Assembly: GCF_003573545.1 (NCBI RefSeq)
Contig: NZ_QWET01000006.1
Location: 186,001-250,000 of the forward strand
DNA: 64,000 bases
Source of the DNA: Mariniphaga sediminis
Lineage (GTDB): Bacteria; Bacteroidota; Bacteroidia; Bacteroidales; Prolixibacteraceae
Direction of reading: 5' to 3'
The notes beneath the pieces were generated by a model. It saw only the letters and a list, made by a program, of their open reading frames with translations, was not told the DNA's origin and did no database searches. Position numbers and translations under genes: made by a program. Positions within the stretch are counted from its first letter, which is position 1. Each line of letters begins with the position of its first letter. Positions 55,838 through 64,000 of the stretch are shown piece after piece.

Positions 55838-57175
55838 TCAGAGTCGCCTTATTTTAATGCTACGAAAGGCTACAACCCCCTCGCTCGCCTGCAGTATTAC
55901 AGGACTTTCTTTTGCAATCATAAAATCCTTGATTATCGAAGGTTTAGCTCCTGTGACTAAATCTTGAACTATGCCATCTTTTAAGTCGTATTCTACCACT
56001 TTCCTTCCGTTTAACCAATGCTGAACTTTGTCGTCTGCAGAAAGAATAATACGTCCCTGATTCCAGGTCCCTGGTTTTTTGTTCATCCAAGGGTAATATT
56101 TAGCAGGAATTAACCCGAACAGCGATGCGCATGCATGACCATTGTCTATACTTATTTGTTCGTCGGAATAACTCAGATCATCAAACAACTGATACTCCAG
56201 CCCTTTAGAAAGATCCACTTTGCCCATTCTATAAATAATACCGCTTTCTGATTGCGCACTAAGGTTAAAATCAAATTTTAGGTCAAATGCATTATAGTTT
56301 TCGACCGTTGCGATATTATTTTTTTTACTTCCGAATTCGGGATGGTACGATAAAACTCCATCTTCTGCTACCCATCTATCCAGGTAGATACTATCCTTAC
56401 AAAAACTTTCCCAGCCATCGGTAGTTTCACCATCGAACAACAACTTATAGCCTTGAAAAACCTCGGACGGATTGAGATCATTCGGGATTAGATTGACAAT
56501 GTAAATATTGTCGGGTGGAGATGGCACAAGGTTCTTGGTTTTAATGCGGATATTTCTCCATTTAATCTGCCTTCCCAAATGTTCTTTATTATCGCGGATG
56601 GAGTGTACTTGAAGAGCAATAAATCCCTCTGGTGTCATATCATCAATCAGATGGGCAACGGGTATCCCGTTTAACCAGGTACGCATTGAACTCCCAATAC
56701 ATTCGATACGAAATTTGTTCCATTCCCCAATTTTAAATGCTGACTTTGCATCGGGATTTAAATCAACCGGATATAGCCAACTGCGGCGAGATTCATCGAA
56801 TATTCCCCCGCTCCACGACCTTTCAGATGGATCAACCTCGCACTGGTAGCCATGTACAACTCCATTGTTATATTCCGGGTAACTTTCAGAACGGAACTGT
56901 ATTCCGGAGTTCATTCTCACAGAGAGAATGAACTCCACTTCAAGGATAAAATCTGAATACAGTTTCTCTGTTGTTAAAAATGTATTTGGGGTGTTAAGTA
57001 CAGTTGTACCAACAATTTCACCATTTATTACTTCAAATTTTGCAACACCTCCTAATTGTTTCCACCCTTCCAGGTTTTTGCCATTAAAAAGGTATTCCCA
57101 CCCATCCTCGTTACAGCCAGGTATAACAATACTGCATAATAAAACTATGCTTAGCAATATATGCTTAGAAACCAT
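55838..57175 (-). CDS. Lipoprotein with two DUF1080 (3-keto-disaccharide hydrolase-like) domains
   Basis: 445 residues; lipobox CSIVIPGC near residue 20. The DUF1080 concanavalin-like sandwich occurs twice: WEYLFNGKNLEGWKQLGG ... GIQFRSESYPEYNNG (about 27-210), and YKLLFDGETTDGWESFC ... SGIIYRMGKVDL ... KPGTWNQGRIILSADDKVQHWLNGRKVVEYDL (about 240-445). The family includes 3-keto-disaccharide hydrolases acting with Gfo/Idh oxidoreductases, which fits the Gfo/Idh gene in the same locus. First accessory gene after SusD of locus C, 41 bp downstream. Confidence 0.9.
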   Translation of the reverse strand: MVSKHILLSIVLLCSIVIPGCNEDGWEYLFNGKNLEGWKQLGGVAKFEVINGEIVGTTVLNTPNTFLTTEKLYSDFILEVEFILSVRMNSGIQFRSESYPEYNNGVVHGYQCEVDPSERSWSGGIFDESRRSWLYPVDLNPDAKSAFKIGEWNKFRIECIGSSMRTWLNGIPVAHLIDDMTPEGFIALQVHSIRDNKEHLGRQIKWRNIRIKTKNLVPSPPDNIYIVNLIPNDLNPSEVFQGYKLLFDGETTDGWESFCKDSIYLDRWVAEDGVLSYHPEFGSKKNNIATVENYNAFDLKFDFNLSAQSESGIIYRMGKVDLSKGLEYQLFDDLSYSDEQISIDNGHACASLFGLIPAKYYPWMNKKPGTWNQGRIILSADDKVQHWLNGRKVVEYDLKDGIVQDLVTGAKPSIIKDFMIAKESPVILQASEGVVAFRSIKIRRL

Positions 57176-57216
57176 TTTATTAAATCTTGGATTAACTCCT
57201 TTCTAAAGGACCAGAA

Positions 57217-58878
57217 CTAGTAGCCGGGATTTTGCCCAAAATCTTTATTTTGGTTTAAATCAAGAGCTTGTTGCGGAATTGGCCTTAACAATTTCAATTC
57301 ACTTTTGACTCCTTCAAAAGGATTGGTACCATTGTCAAACCACTCTTTAATATCCCGGTTGTACATTTTAGTACGTTCGATAAGTGTACCCGTGCGTTTC
57401 AAATCTTCCCACCGATGGTATTCGCCGAGTAGTTCAAGAGCACGTTCGTCTAATATAGTATTGATAGTTATTCCGTTTGCGGAAATTTGCATCTCAGCCT
57501 CTTTGCCTGATTTTGCTGCACGAGTACGTACCACATTTATAGTACGGGCGGCATTGGCTAAATCACCTGCTTTAAAATATGCTTCAGCGGCAATCAGATA
57601 AGTCTCCCCCAAACGGGCAAGGAAAATATCTCTGGAATTACTACCAAAACCTGATGCATAAGAAGTAGGATCGTCAAACTTTTTTACACATGGGGTTTCT
57701 CTGTTAAGAAGCGTTGCAGGTGAAGCTACCCAATTGGGAGAATAGGGGTATATAACTGCCTGGCTTCTTAAAACAGACTCTTCTTGCCATAATTCAGCAT
57801 TCTCAACTTCCCAGGATTGCGGGTAATATTGGGTAACTACCAATTGGTCGAGTTCATCGGGCCTGTCGTAATAATCGTAATAACGTTCATAAATGATATT
57901 CATGAATGATGCTTCCCATCTGGAATCGTATTCATTATAGAGGTCGTACACATACATTGTGGGACACAAGTTGTAAGAACGAGCAGGATATCCGGCAGCA
58001 TTTCCATTGGCTCCCAGGTTTGCACCAAAATAATAATTTTGCCTGTTCCCATCGCTATACAGATCCAGCATTGATACCTTATCGTATTGGACAGAAAACA
58101 GAATTTCTTCATTATTTTCATTCCCAGGGGAAAAAAGTTCGTGATACGTTAAGTTCAAACCCTTTCCATTGATTGCATCTTCAGCGTAATTAGCTGCGGT
58201 AGTAAAATCGTTTTCTGTTCCGAAAGATTCATATCCCCTGGTCAAATAAACTTTAGCTAAAAAATGGTTAGCCGCCCCCTTAGTTGGACGTCCAAAATTT
58301 TCAGGCTCCACAGGAAGTCCAGCCAGTGCATCTTCTAAATCTTCGATTATAAATTCATATACTTCCTCTGAACTATTCCGAGCAAATGAGGTAACCGGTT
58401 CGTCTATCATCTGTTTAATAATACTTACTCCACCGAAGTGCTGCACTAATTTAAAATATGCTAAAGCCCGGATAAACTGCGCTTCTGCCACACGCTGGGA
58501 AAGAGCATCATAAGTTTCGGTTTTATCATTATAATAGATTGCGGTATTACAAAGTTGAATACTTTTGTAAAGATTTTGATAGAAGGATAATACACTTCCA
58601 TCCGTTGCAGTTAAAGCCTGGTATTCACTTAATCCGGCAGGTTGAGATGCTTTCCCTTCAACATACATATCTGTACCAGCGCAAAAGAGCCAGGGCTCTT
58701 CACCATAAATATCACGAAGCGACGAATAACATGAATTAACTAAACCTTCGTACCCCGTTTTAGTAGCATATAAATTATCAGCTACTATAGAAGTATAGTT
58801 TTCCTCTTCCAGGAATGGTTCACATGCAGCTAATAAAAGTAAAACAACTCCTGAATATATGATGAATAATTTTTTCAT
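57217..58878 (-). CDS. SusD/RagB-family outer-membrane lipoprotein (locus C)
   Basis: The Met at 58878 (MKKLFIIYSGVVLLLLAAC, lipobox LLAAC) is preferred; 553 residues. SusD signatures: VAEAQFIRALAYFKLVQHFGGVSI, GAANHFLAKVYLTRGYES, DIFLARLGETYLIAAEAYFKAGD, TINVVRTRAAKSG, LDERALELLGEYHRWEDLKRTG, LLRPIPQQALDLNQ and the NPGY end. Closely related to SusD of locus B. It lies 23 bp after its SusC and leads into the pectin-type enzyme operon, so a pectic oligosaccharide is the likely ligand. Confidence 0.96.
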   Translation of the reverse strand: MKKLFIIYSGVVLLLLAACEPFLEEENYTSIVADNLYATKTGYEGLVNSCYSSLRDIYGEEPWLFCAGTDMYVEGKASQPAGLSEYQALTATDGSVLSFYQNLYKSIQLCNTAIYYNDKTETYDALSQRVAEAQFIRALAYFKLVQHFGGVSIIKQMIDEPVTSFARNSSEEVYEFIIEDLEDALAGLPVEPENFGRPTKGAANHFLAKVYLTRGYESFGTENDFTTAANYAEDAINGKGLNLTYHELFSPGNENNEEILFSVQYDKVSMLDLYSDGNRQNYYFGANLGANGNAAGYPARSYNLCPTMYVYDLYNEYDSRWEASFMNIIYERYYDYYDRPDELDQLVVTQYYPQSWEVENAELWQEESVLRSQAVIYPYSPNWVASPATLLNRETPCVKKFDDPTSYASGFGSNSRDIFLARLGETYLIAAEAYFKAGDLANAARTINVVRTRAAKSGKEAEMQISANGITINTILDERALELLGEYHRWEDLKRTGTLIERTKMYNRDIKEWFDNGTNPFEGVKSELKLLRPIPQQALDLNQNKDFGQNPGY

Positions 58879-58901
58879 TATTGAGTTCATTTTAAATAAG
58901 A

Positions 58902-61900
58902 TTAGAATTTAACATTAACCCCGAATTGATATGTAATTGAGCTTATTCCTCCACCATGGCGGCTTCTGCCAGCCCATTCCGGGTCGTAACCATCGAAATC
59001 TGTAAAAACAAAAGGATTTAAAACATTCATGTATAGCCGAAGTGATTTTATATCAACCTTTTTTAATAATGCGGGGCTAAATGTATAGCCTAACGCAATA
59101 TTCTTCACTTTTACAAAAGAGGCATCTTTATAAAAACCCATATCTTCTGCCGCCCAATATATCCCACTGTTTTTAGGCATAGGATATTCATTTGAAACCC
59201 GGGCTTCTGTTATATTATTTCCTACCATATAGTAGTTCACGTTCAACTTATTACGCCAGCGTTCATCGAATTTAGTATAGGTTCTGTGAAATTCACTGAA
59301 AACCTGAACCCCTTGCTGGGTAAATAAGGATACATTGAGGTCGAATCCCCGATACATGAGAGAAGTAGAAAAGTTACCCGACCAGCTCGGATCGGGAGTG
59401 CCAATAATTTTACGGTCTTTACTGTCAATAACCTTATTGTTGTCCAGGTCTTTGGCACGTGCCTGCCCTTCAAGCTGCCCGTATACTTTAGCTTCCTCTA
59501 CTTGGTCTGCCTGCCAAATCCCGTCAAATACGTAGGTGTAGTTAACATTAACTGGTTTGCCGATAAACCACAGGTTTCCGAGATCATCCTCATCTCCTCC
59601 ATAAAGTTCCTCAATAGCATTAATATTTTTTGAAAAGTTGAATGTAGTTGTCCATGTCAGGTTTTTTGTAGAAATATTTACTGTGTTTAACATAAATTCA
59701 ATGCCTTTATTGCTAACTGAACCTACATTGGCAGTAACTGAATTCCAGCCTGTTTCGAAAGCAAGTTTCCGACTCAACAACAGACCTGTTGATAATTTAT
59801 CATACACGTCAATACTACCATTTATTCTATTCCCGAAAAAGCCAAAATCGACTCCAAGATTCAACTCACGCGTTTTTTCCCAGGTAAGGTTTGCATTCGC
59901 AAAATTCGATGGAGAAAAACCATTGGCAACGGTACCATCAAAATCATAATATTTCTGTAAAGTCGCATATCTTTGTGTCGAATAAGGCCTTATATTATTG
60001 TTCCCCGTATAGCCGAAAGTAGCCCTTACCTTCAGGTTTGAAAGCATATTTATACTTTGCAGGAATTCCTCTTGTGAAGCTCTCCACGCCGCACCAACCG
60101 ATGGAAAATTTGCCCATCTGTGCCCCATTGCAAGTTTTGAAGAGGCATCTGTACGAAATGATGCTGTTACCAGGTATTTGCCTTGATAACTGTAATTTAA
60201 ACGCCCTAATCCAGAAATTAATGAGGTTTTGGAAAAGCTACTTCTTACCTCTTTAATGTCGGGGGCAGAACCAATATTATGCCATAACGATTCAAATGGC
60301 AAATTTTCAACAGCAACATACATAGTTTCACTTCGTGAAGCGCTAACACTAAATAAAGCCATAAAACTTAATTCATGATCATTGAAATTCTTTTTATAAT
60401 CTAACTGGTTATCCCAGGTATACATAAAAAAATCTTCTTCTTGCAGCGTAGCGGCAGGATCTTTGAGCTTTCTTTGGGTTGTTTCCGATCCCTGGAATGT
60501 GCCCCGTTTTTCAACTTCAATATATGGAGAAAACGTAGACTTAAGATGTAAATCTGTAATTGGCGAATACTGTAAAAAAATATTACCTAATAAATCTAAT
60601 TTATGTGTATTATCACGCAAGTTATTTATGGTAATTAACGGGTTATATGCACCATTGATTTGCATTCCGTCAAAAGTTGCCGGTGTTAGGTTTAGCTCGC
60701 CCGCATTATCAAAACCTTCCGGGATATAAGTTGCTACTGTTGGAGGAAGGTTGAATGCATCCCAAATGTTTTCATTTCCACCTTCTCCAAATTCTAACTC
60801 TGCTATGGCAACGTTAACATTTGCCCCTACTGACCATTTATCAGAAATTTCATGGTTGATACTTGCCTTAAAGTTATAACGATTCATCCACTCGTTAGCC
60901 AGTATTCCTTTTTCTGTTTGATAGCCAATTCCGAACAAATAAGACATATTATTATCACCTTGCGCTGAAACAGAAAGCCAATGATTTTGCTGATAACCGT
61001 TATTGGTCATTACATTTTGCCAGTCAGTATAATTTTTCTCCGCCAAAATATTTCTTAATGTTGGACTGGCAGCAAAGTTTGTCCTTGCATCTACCCATTC
61101 CTGGTTGTACTCAGGTAAGGTAATATCAGCACCGGAATAATATTCTGCCCCCAAATAAGCATTTTGACGGTATTCCCAATATTCATCGCCATCCATCAGA
61201 TCCGGGAGGCGGGCGGGAGCCCTTACGCCATAATAGCCACTATAAGAAATTACAGGTTTATTACTTTTTAAATTAGAGGCTAACTTGGTTGTGACAATTA
61301 CCACACCGTTAGAACCACGTGATCCATATATTGCGGTTGATGATGCATCTTTTAAAATATCGATTCGCTCAATATCCTGAGGATTAAGAAACTGAATACC
61401 CCCTGTGACCATACCATCCACAACATAAAGTGGATTACCGCCGGTTAGAGAGTTGTCGCCCCTGATTTTAATTTCAAAGTCAGTACCGGTACGACCTGAA
61501 GTTGCATTAATATTGACACCTGCAACCTGTCCTTGCAGTGCTTCTATTGGAGATGTTGTACCTTTAATTGTAAGTTCTTCGCTGCTTATACTCCCGATTG
61601 AACCTGTTAAATCTGATTTTGTTAAAGTTCCATAACCAATGGCAACAACCTCTTCAATCCCCACACTCATACTTGCCATGATTAGATCAATTGTTGTTTG
61701 GCTTTCCACAGGAATTTCCTGGGTTTTCATCCCAACAAATGAAAAACTAAGAATAGCATTTTCAGGAACATTACCAAGCGAGTAACTCCCATCAGTATTT
61801 GTTACTGTTCCCTGAGTAGTCCCTTTAATCACAACCGTTACCCCGGGCAAAGGCAACCCATCGGAATCAGTTACCTTGCCCGAAACCGTTCGTTGCTGGA

Positions 61901-62312
61901 GAGGTGAGGTGAGTATATCCCCTGAAGGGAGATTCCCTCCCCTTTCTTCCGAAAAAAGAACATAGGTCTTTTCAAAAGAGCGGTACTTAATATCCGTACC
62001 ATTAAAAAGCACATCCAAAACTTCATTAATGCTTTTTGCCTGACAGTTGATATTTTTTTTCTGTTCTACATTAATGTTGTTACTATTGTATAAAAATCTG
62101 TAATTACTCTGATTCTCTACCAATCTAAGTATCTCCTTCAAAGATTCATTCTCAGCTTTCAGGTTAATAAGTCCTCTGTTCTGGGAAAAGACGCCGGCGG
62201 AAACCTGAAAAAACATTACAAACAAAAGAAAAGTTGTTATTTTCATAATCCTAAAAACTTTTTTAGTGCAGGGAATTCGCCTGCACTCATAAAGGCTTCG
62301 CTTTTTTTTCAT
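58902..62312 (-). CDS. SusC/RagA TonB-dependent transporter with STN domain (locus C)
   Basis: 1136 residues. A charged N-terminus (MKKKRSLYECRRIPCTKKVF) precedes the signal helix TTFLLFVMFFQVSAGVFSQ. STN domain (INLKAENESLKEILRLVENQ), carboxypeptidase-regulatory domain (VSGKVTDSDGLPLPGVTVVIKG), plug (VVAIGYGTLTKSDLTGSIGS, FEIKIRGDNSLTGGNPLYVVDG, DASSTAIYGSRGSNGVVIVT), and barrel ending SSITYQFGVNVKF. The STN domain should signal to FecR of locus C. With SusD it would import the oligosaccharides made by the lyases of this locus. Confidence 0.97.
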   Translation of the reverse strand: MKKKRSLYECRRIPCTKKVFRIMKITTFLLFVMFFQVSAGVFSQNRGLINLKAENESLKEILRLVENQSNYRFLYNSNNINVEQKKNINCQAKSINEVLDVLFNGTDIKYRSFEKTYVLFSEERGGNLPSGDILTSPLQQRTVSGKVTDSDGLPLPGVTVVIKGTTQGTVTNTDGSYSLGNVPENAILSFSFVGMKTQEIPVESQTTIDLIMASMSVGIEEVVAIGYGTLTKSDLTGSIGSISSEELTIKGTTSPIEALQGQVAGVNINATSGRTGTDFEIKIRGDNSLTGGNPLYVVDGMVTGGIQFLNPQDIERIDILKDASSTAIYGSRGSNGVVIVTTKLASNLKSNKPVISYSGYYGVRAPARLPDLMDGDEYWEYRQNAYLGAEYYSGADITLPEYNQEWVDARTNFAASPTLRNILAEKNYTDWQNVMTNNGYQQNHWLSVSAQGDNNMSYLFGIGYQTEKGILANEWMNRYNFKASINHEISDKWSVGANVNVAIAELEFGEGGNENIWDAFNLPPTVATYIPEGFDNAGELNLTPATFDGMQINGAYNPLITINNLRDNTHKLDLLGNIFLQYSPITDLHLKSTFSPYIEVEKRGTFQGSETTQRKLKDPAATLQEEDFFMYTWDNQLDYKKNFNDHELSFMALFSVSASRSETMYVAVENLPFESLWHNIGSAPDIKEVRSSFSKTSLISGLGRLNYSYQGKYLVTASFRTDASSKLAMGHRWANFPSVGAAWRASQEEFLQSINMLSNLKVRATFGYTGNNNIRPYSTQRYATLQKYYDFDGTVANGFSPSNFANANLTWEKTRELNLGVDFGFFGNRINGSIDVYDKLSTGLLLSRKLAFETGWNSVTANVGSVSNKGIEFMLNTVNISTKNLTWTTTFNFSKNINAIEELYGGDEDDLGNLWFIGKPVNVNYTYVFDGIWQADQVEEAKVYGQLEGQARAKDLDNNKVIDSKDRKIIGTPDPSWSGNFSTSLMYRGFDLNVSLFTQQGVQVFSEFHRTYTKFDERWRNKLNVNYYMVGNNITEARVSNEYPMPKNSGIYWAAEDMGFYKDASFVKVKNIALGYTFSPALLKKVDIKSLRLYMNVLNPFVFTDFDGYDPEWAGRSRHGGGISSITYQFGVNVKF

Positions 62313-62343
62313 ACTTTTACAGTGTTAATTGATAAATATTAAT

Positions 62344-62393
62344 ATCACCATCTCATGGTGATTTTGAAGGAAAGTGGTCGGACACTTTCCTTC
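62344..62393 (-). promoter_or_regulatory. Two hairpins in the FecR-SusC gap of locus C
   Basis: First in the mRNA: an 11-bp perfect stem GAAGGAAAGTG (62366-62376) with 62383-62393, loop 6 bases, starting 1 base after the FecR stop. Second: ATCACCAT (62344-62351) with ATGGTGAT (62355-62362), loop 3 bases. Both lie in the 82-bp gap before SusC. The first shares the AAAGTG...CCACTT core with locus A. Confidence 0.65.
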
Positions 62394-62394
62394 T

Positions 62395-63384
62395 TTATTT
62401 TGAATATATTTTTACCCTGGAACCTACTATTTCATAATCAAAATCTGATGTTAATTTCATCATATCAAGCAATTCACGCAAGCTTTCCGTTTTAATGGTC
62501 ATTGTAAACCGGTCTTCCTTGTTAATTCCTTCATCTAATTCGACTGAAACTCCATACCACCGCTCTATTTGCGGAACTAAATCATAAAAAGAGGTTTCAG
62601 AAAAAATGATTTCGTTGTTTTTCCATAAGGAATATAACTCGGGCGAAACCTTTTTTACCTCCACTTCACCTCCCCGGATTGTATACCTGGCTTGTTGCCC
62701 CGGATTTAATTCTGCCAACCGCACAGCATTTTCTCCCAATATCTCCACCCGGCCTTCCTCAAGGGTTGTTTCCACAAAGGGATCACCGGCATAGCTCCTG
62801 AGATTAAACCGGGTTCCTGTTACTTTCACTGTCATTCCGGAGGCTGTCTCAACCCAAAATGGGTTCCCGGCATCTTTCTGTATATCAAAAAACGCCTCCC
62901 CTTCCACGCGAACATTTCTGGGATTGGTAGCATCGTAAGTTAAAACGGTTTCTGAATTCAGCCACACACTGCTGCCATCTGCAAGCTGAATCTTTGACTT
63001 TTCGCCCGCCGGGGCTTCAATGTGAACAATCGCAAATGTACTTCCCTTAAAAATGTTTTCATAGGTCCAGATACTACCCAAACCAACAGCAACAAGTATA
63101 AGAACAGAGGCTGCCACTTTTAATAATAAAGAAACGTTTAAAGTTCCGGAATGGCTTCTGTATTCTTTCAGAGATTGATATAACTTGTCCCAGGCATCAT
63201 CAATATCAATCTCTGACTGGAATTGTTTAAAGTTGCTTGAAAGGAATATCTTATGCACTTTTCGGAATTCCTCGCGGTTTTCCTCAGAAGCAGAAACCCA
63301 ATGAATAATTTCCTCGTTTTCCCCTTCTGATGTCTCCTTTTTAAAGAAACGGTAAAGTATTGTATGATCATCAAATCTATCCAT
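62395..63384 (-). CDS. FecR-family anti-sigma factor (locus C)
   Basis: 329 residues. Cytoplasmic sigma-binding part (LYRFFKKETSEGENEEIIHWVSASEENREEF), transmembrane helix LLLKVAASVLILVAVGLGSIWTY at about 85-107, FecR domain (APAGEKSKIQLADGSSVWLNSETVLTYD, VRVEGEAFFDIQKDAGNPFWVETASGMTVKVTGTRFNLRSYAGD) and C-terminal DUF4974 region (IIFSETSFYDLVPQIERWYGVSVEL). Partner of the sigma factor 132 bp upstream. Confidence 0.95.
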   Translation of the reverse strand: MDRFDDHTILYRFFKKETSEGENEEIIHWVSASEENREEFRKVHKIFLSSNFKQFQSEIDIDDAWDKLYQSLKEYRSHSGTLNVSLLLKVAASVLILVAVGLGSIWTYENIFKGSTFAIVHIEAPAGEKSKIQLADGSSVWLNSETVLTYDATNPRNVRVEGEAFFDIQKDAGNPFWVETASGMTVKVTGTRFNLRSYAGDPFVETTLEEGRVEILGENAVRLAELNPGQQARYTIRGGEVEVKKVSPELYSLWKNNEIIFSETSFYDLVPQIERWYGVSVELDEGINKEDRFTMTIKTESLRELLDMMKLTSDFDYEIVGSRVKIYSK

Positions 63385-63516
63385 CTATTCTTTCTTGTTA
63401 TATGCTTACACAGGTAAGTTTGATTTTACCCTGACAAAAAATTAATCTTTTTTATGAATTTGGGAGGAAAAACAAATCAGCGTACTTCTAACCGGGGTCT
63501 CGATTAACACGCTATT

Positions 63517-63999
63517 CTATTTTTGCAGAAGGATGAGAATGATAATAACAAGATAATCACTCAACTCTCTTCGTAAGGTAACCAGGGCACGACTCATTTG
63601 TGTTTCCACTGTTTTTACAGATATGTGAAGTTTTTCGGCTATTTCCGTATATTTTAAACCGTCAAAACGACTCAAACAAAATATCTCCCTGCATTTCTGT
63701 GGCAATGAATCAATGGCCTCATCCACTTTAACCTGAAGTTCGGAATACAAAACAGATTCAAAAGTATGAAAGTCTTCCTTCTGGTTTCTATATGCTATTT
63801 CAATAACCTGGTAATACTTTTCTTCCACTTTTTGATGTTCCAAAAAGTTATAACAAAGATTTTGTACTGATTTAAAAAGATAAGGACGAATATCATCATC
63901 CAGATTTAATCGATCCCTTTTCTTCCATATACTAAGAAAGGCTTCCTGAACTATTTCTTCTGATTCAGCAGTATCATGAATGAACTTATTTGCAAAACT
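63517..63999 (-). CDS. ECF RNA polymerase sigma-70 factor, partial (5' end outside window, locus C)
   Basis: The frame runs off the right edge. Visible from the edge: SFANKFIHDTAESEEIVQEAFLSIWKKRD (region 2, polymerase-binding and -10 recognition part), then IRPYLFKSVQNLCYNFLEHQ; region 4 is complete (AIDSLPQKCREIFCLSRFDGL, YTEIAEKLHISVKTVETQMSRALVTLRRELSD). About 161 codons are present and perhaps 20-30 are missing. A TTG at 63843 that could be taken as a start is internal. It heads locus C with FecR and SusC. Confidence 0.93.
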   Translation of the reverse strand, partial: SFANKFIHDTAESEEIVQEAFLSIWKKRDRLNLDDDIRPYLFKSVQNLCYNFLEHQKVEEKYYQVIEIAYRNQKEDFHTFESVLYSELQVKVDEAIDSLPQKCREIFCLSRFDGLKYTEIAEKLHISVKTVETQMSRALVTLRRELSDYLVIIILILLQK

Positions 64000-64000
64000 G

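Noticed and set aside
63517-63843. A short 108-residue stand-alone sigma region 4 protein
   Set aside because: The frame continues to the right edge and encodes a normal sigma region 2, so the gene is simply cut by the window.
1-64000. Insertion sequence, prophage, rRNA or tRNA genes
   Set aside because: No transposase, integrase, phage structural gene, rRNA or cloverleaf-like segment was seen on either strand.

Overview
The window reads as one piece of a polysaccharide-degrading Bacteroidota chromosome. The signs are three complete or near-complete sets of ECF sigma factor, FecR anti-sigma factor, SusC and SusD; five secreted proteins ending in type IX secretion (T9SS) sorting domains; A+T-rich spacers; and near absence of Shine-Dalgarno sites. 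The mix of pectin-type enzymes, Gfo/Idh/MocA proteins with Tat-like leaders, DUF5107 and DUF4861 proteins suggests a Marinilabiliales/Prolixibacteraceae-like member of the Bacteroidales. That placement is inference; no rRNA or tRNA gene is present to confirm it.

Layout. 1-2.6 kb (+ strand): the end of a GH10 endo-xylanase cut by the window edge, deoC, and a small secreted protein of unknown function, closed by a bidirectional terminator. 2.7-7.2 kb: a long DUF5107-TPR protein (-) divergent from a membrane-anchored putative regulator (+). 7.2-8.0 kb: a non-coding island with a duplicated ~95-bp dispersed repeat and, next to it, a striking 220-bp array of TCCTGC motifs that switches to GCAGGA at its centre, with about 20.5-bp spacing throughout. 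8.0-20 kb (-): locus A (sigma, FecR, SusC, SusD, SGNH hydrolase, GH42-like protein, sodium:solute symporter). 20.2-33.3 kb (-): locus B (sigma, FecR, SusC, SusD, beta-helix T9SS protein, alpha/beta hydrolase, isochorismatase-like hydrolase, Gfo/Idh oxidoreductase, DoxX protein). 33.4-33.6 kb: REP-like hairpins. 33.7-64 kb (-): locus C (sigma cut by the window edge, FecR, SusC, SusD, DUF1080, GH2, GH43-like, GH67/GH20-like, SGNH, GH105, Gfo/Idh, DUF4861, alpha/beta hydrolase, two PL1-like pectate lyases, and two large modular T9SS proteins).

How it works together (inference from family knowledge). In each locus a SusC/SusD pair would bind and import oligosaccharides; the STN domain of SusC would signal to FecR, releasing the ECF sigma factor to raise expression. 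Locus C looks aimed at pectin or rhamnogalacturonan: PL1-like lyases cut outside or at the surface, esterases remove acetyl groups, GH105 removes unsaturated uronic acid ends, and GH2 and GH43-like enzymes trim side chains. Loci A and B have fewer recognisable depolymerases and their substrates cannot be named.

The most unusual signals are the phased inverted TCCTGC/GCAGGA array (7656-7874), hairpins in all three FecR-SusC gaps, and a set of reshuffled secreted repeat domains (four copies of one module and three of another over three neighbouring T9SS proteins).
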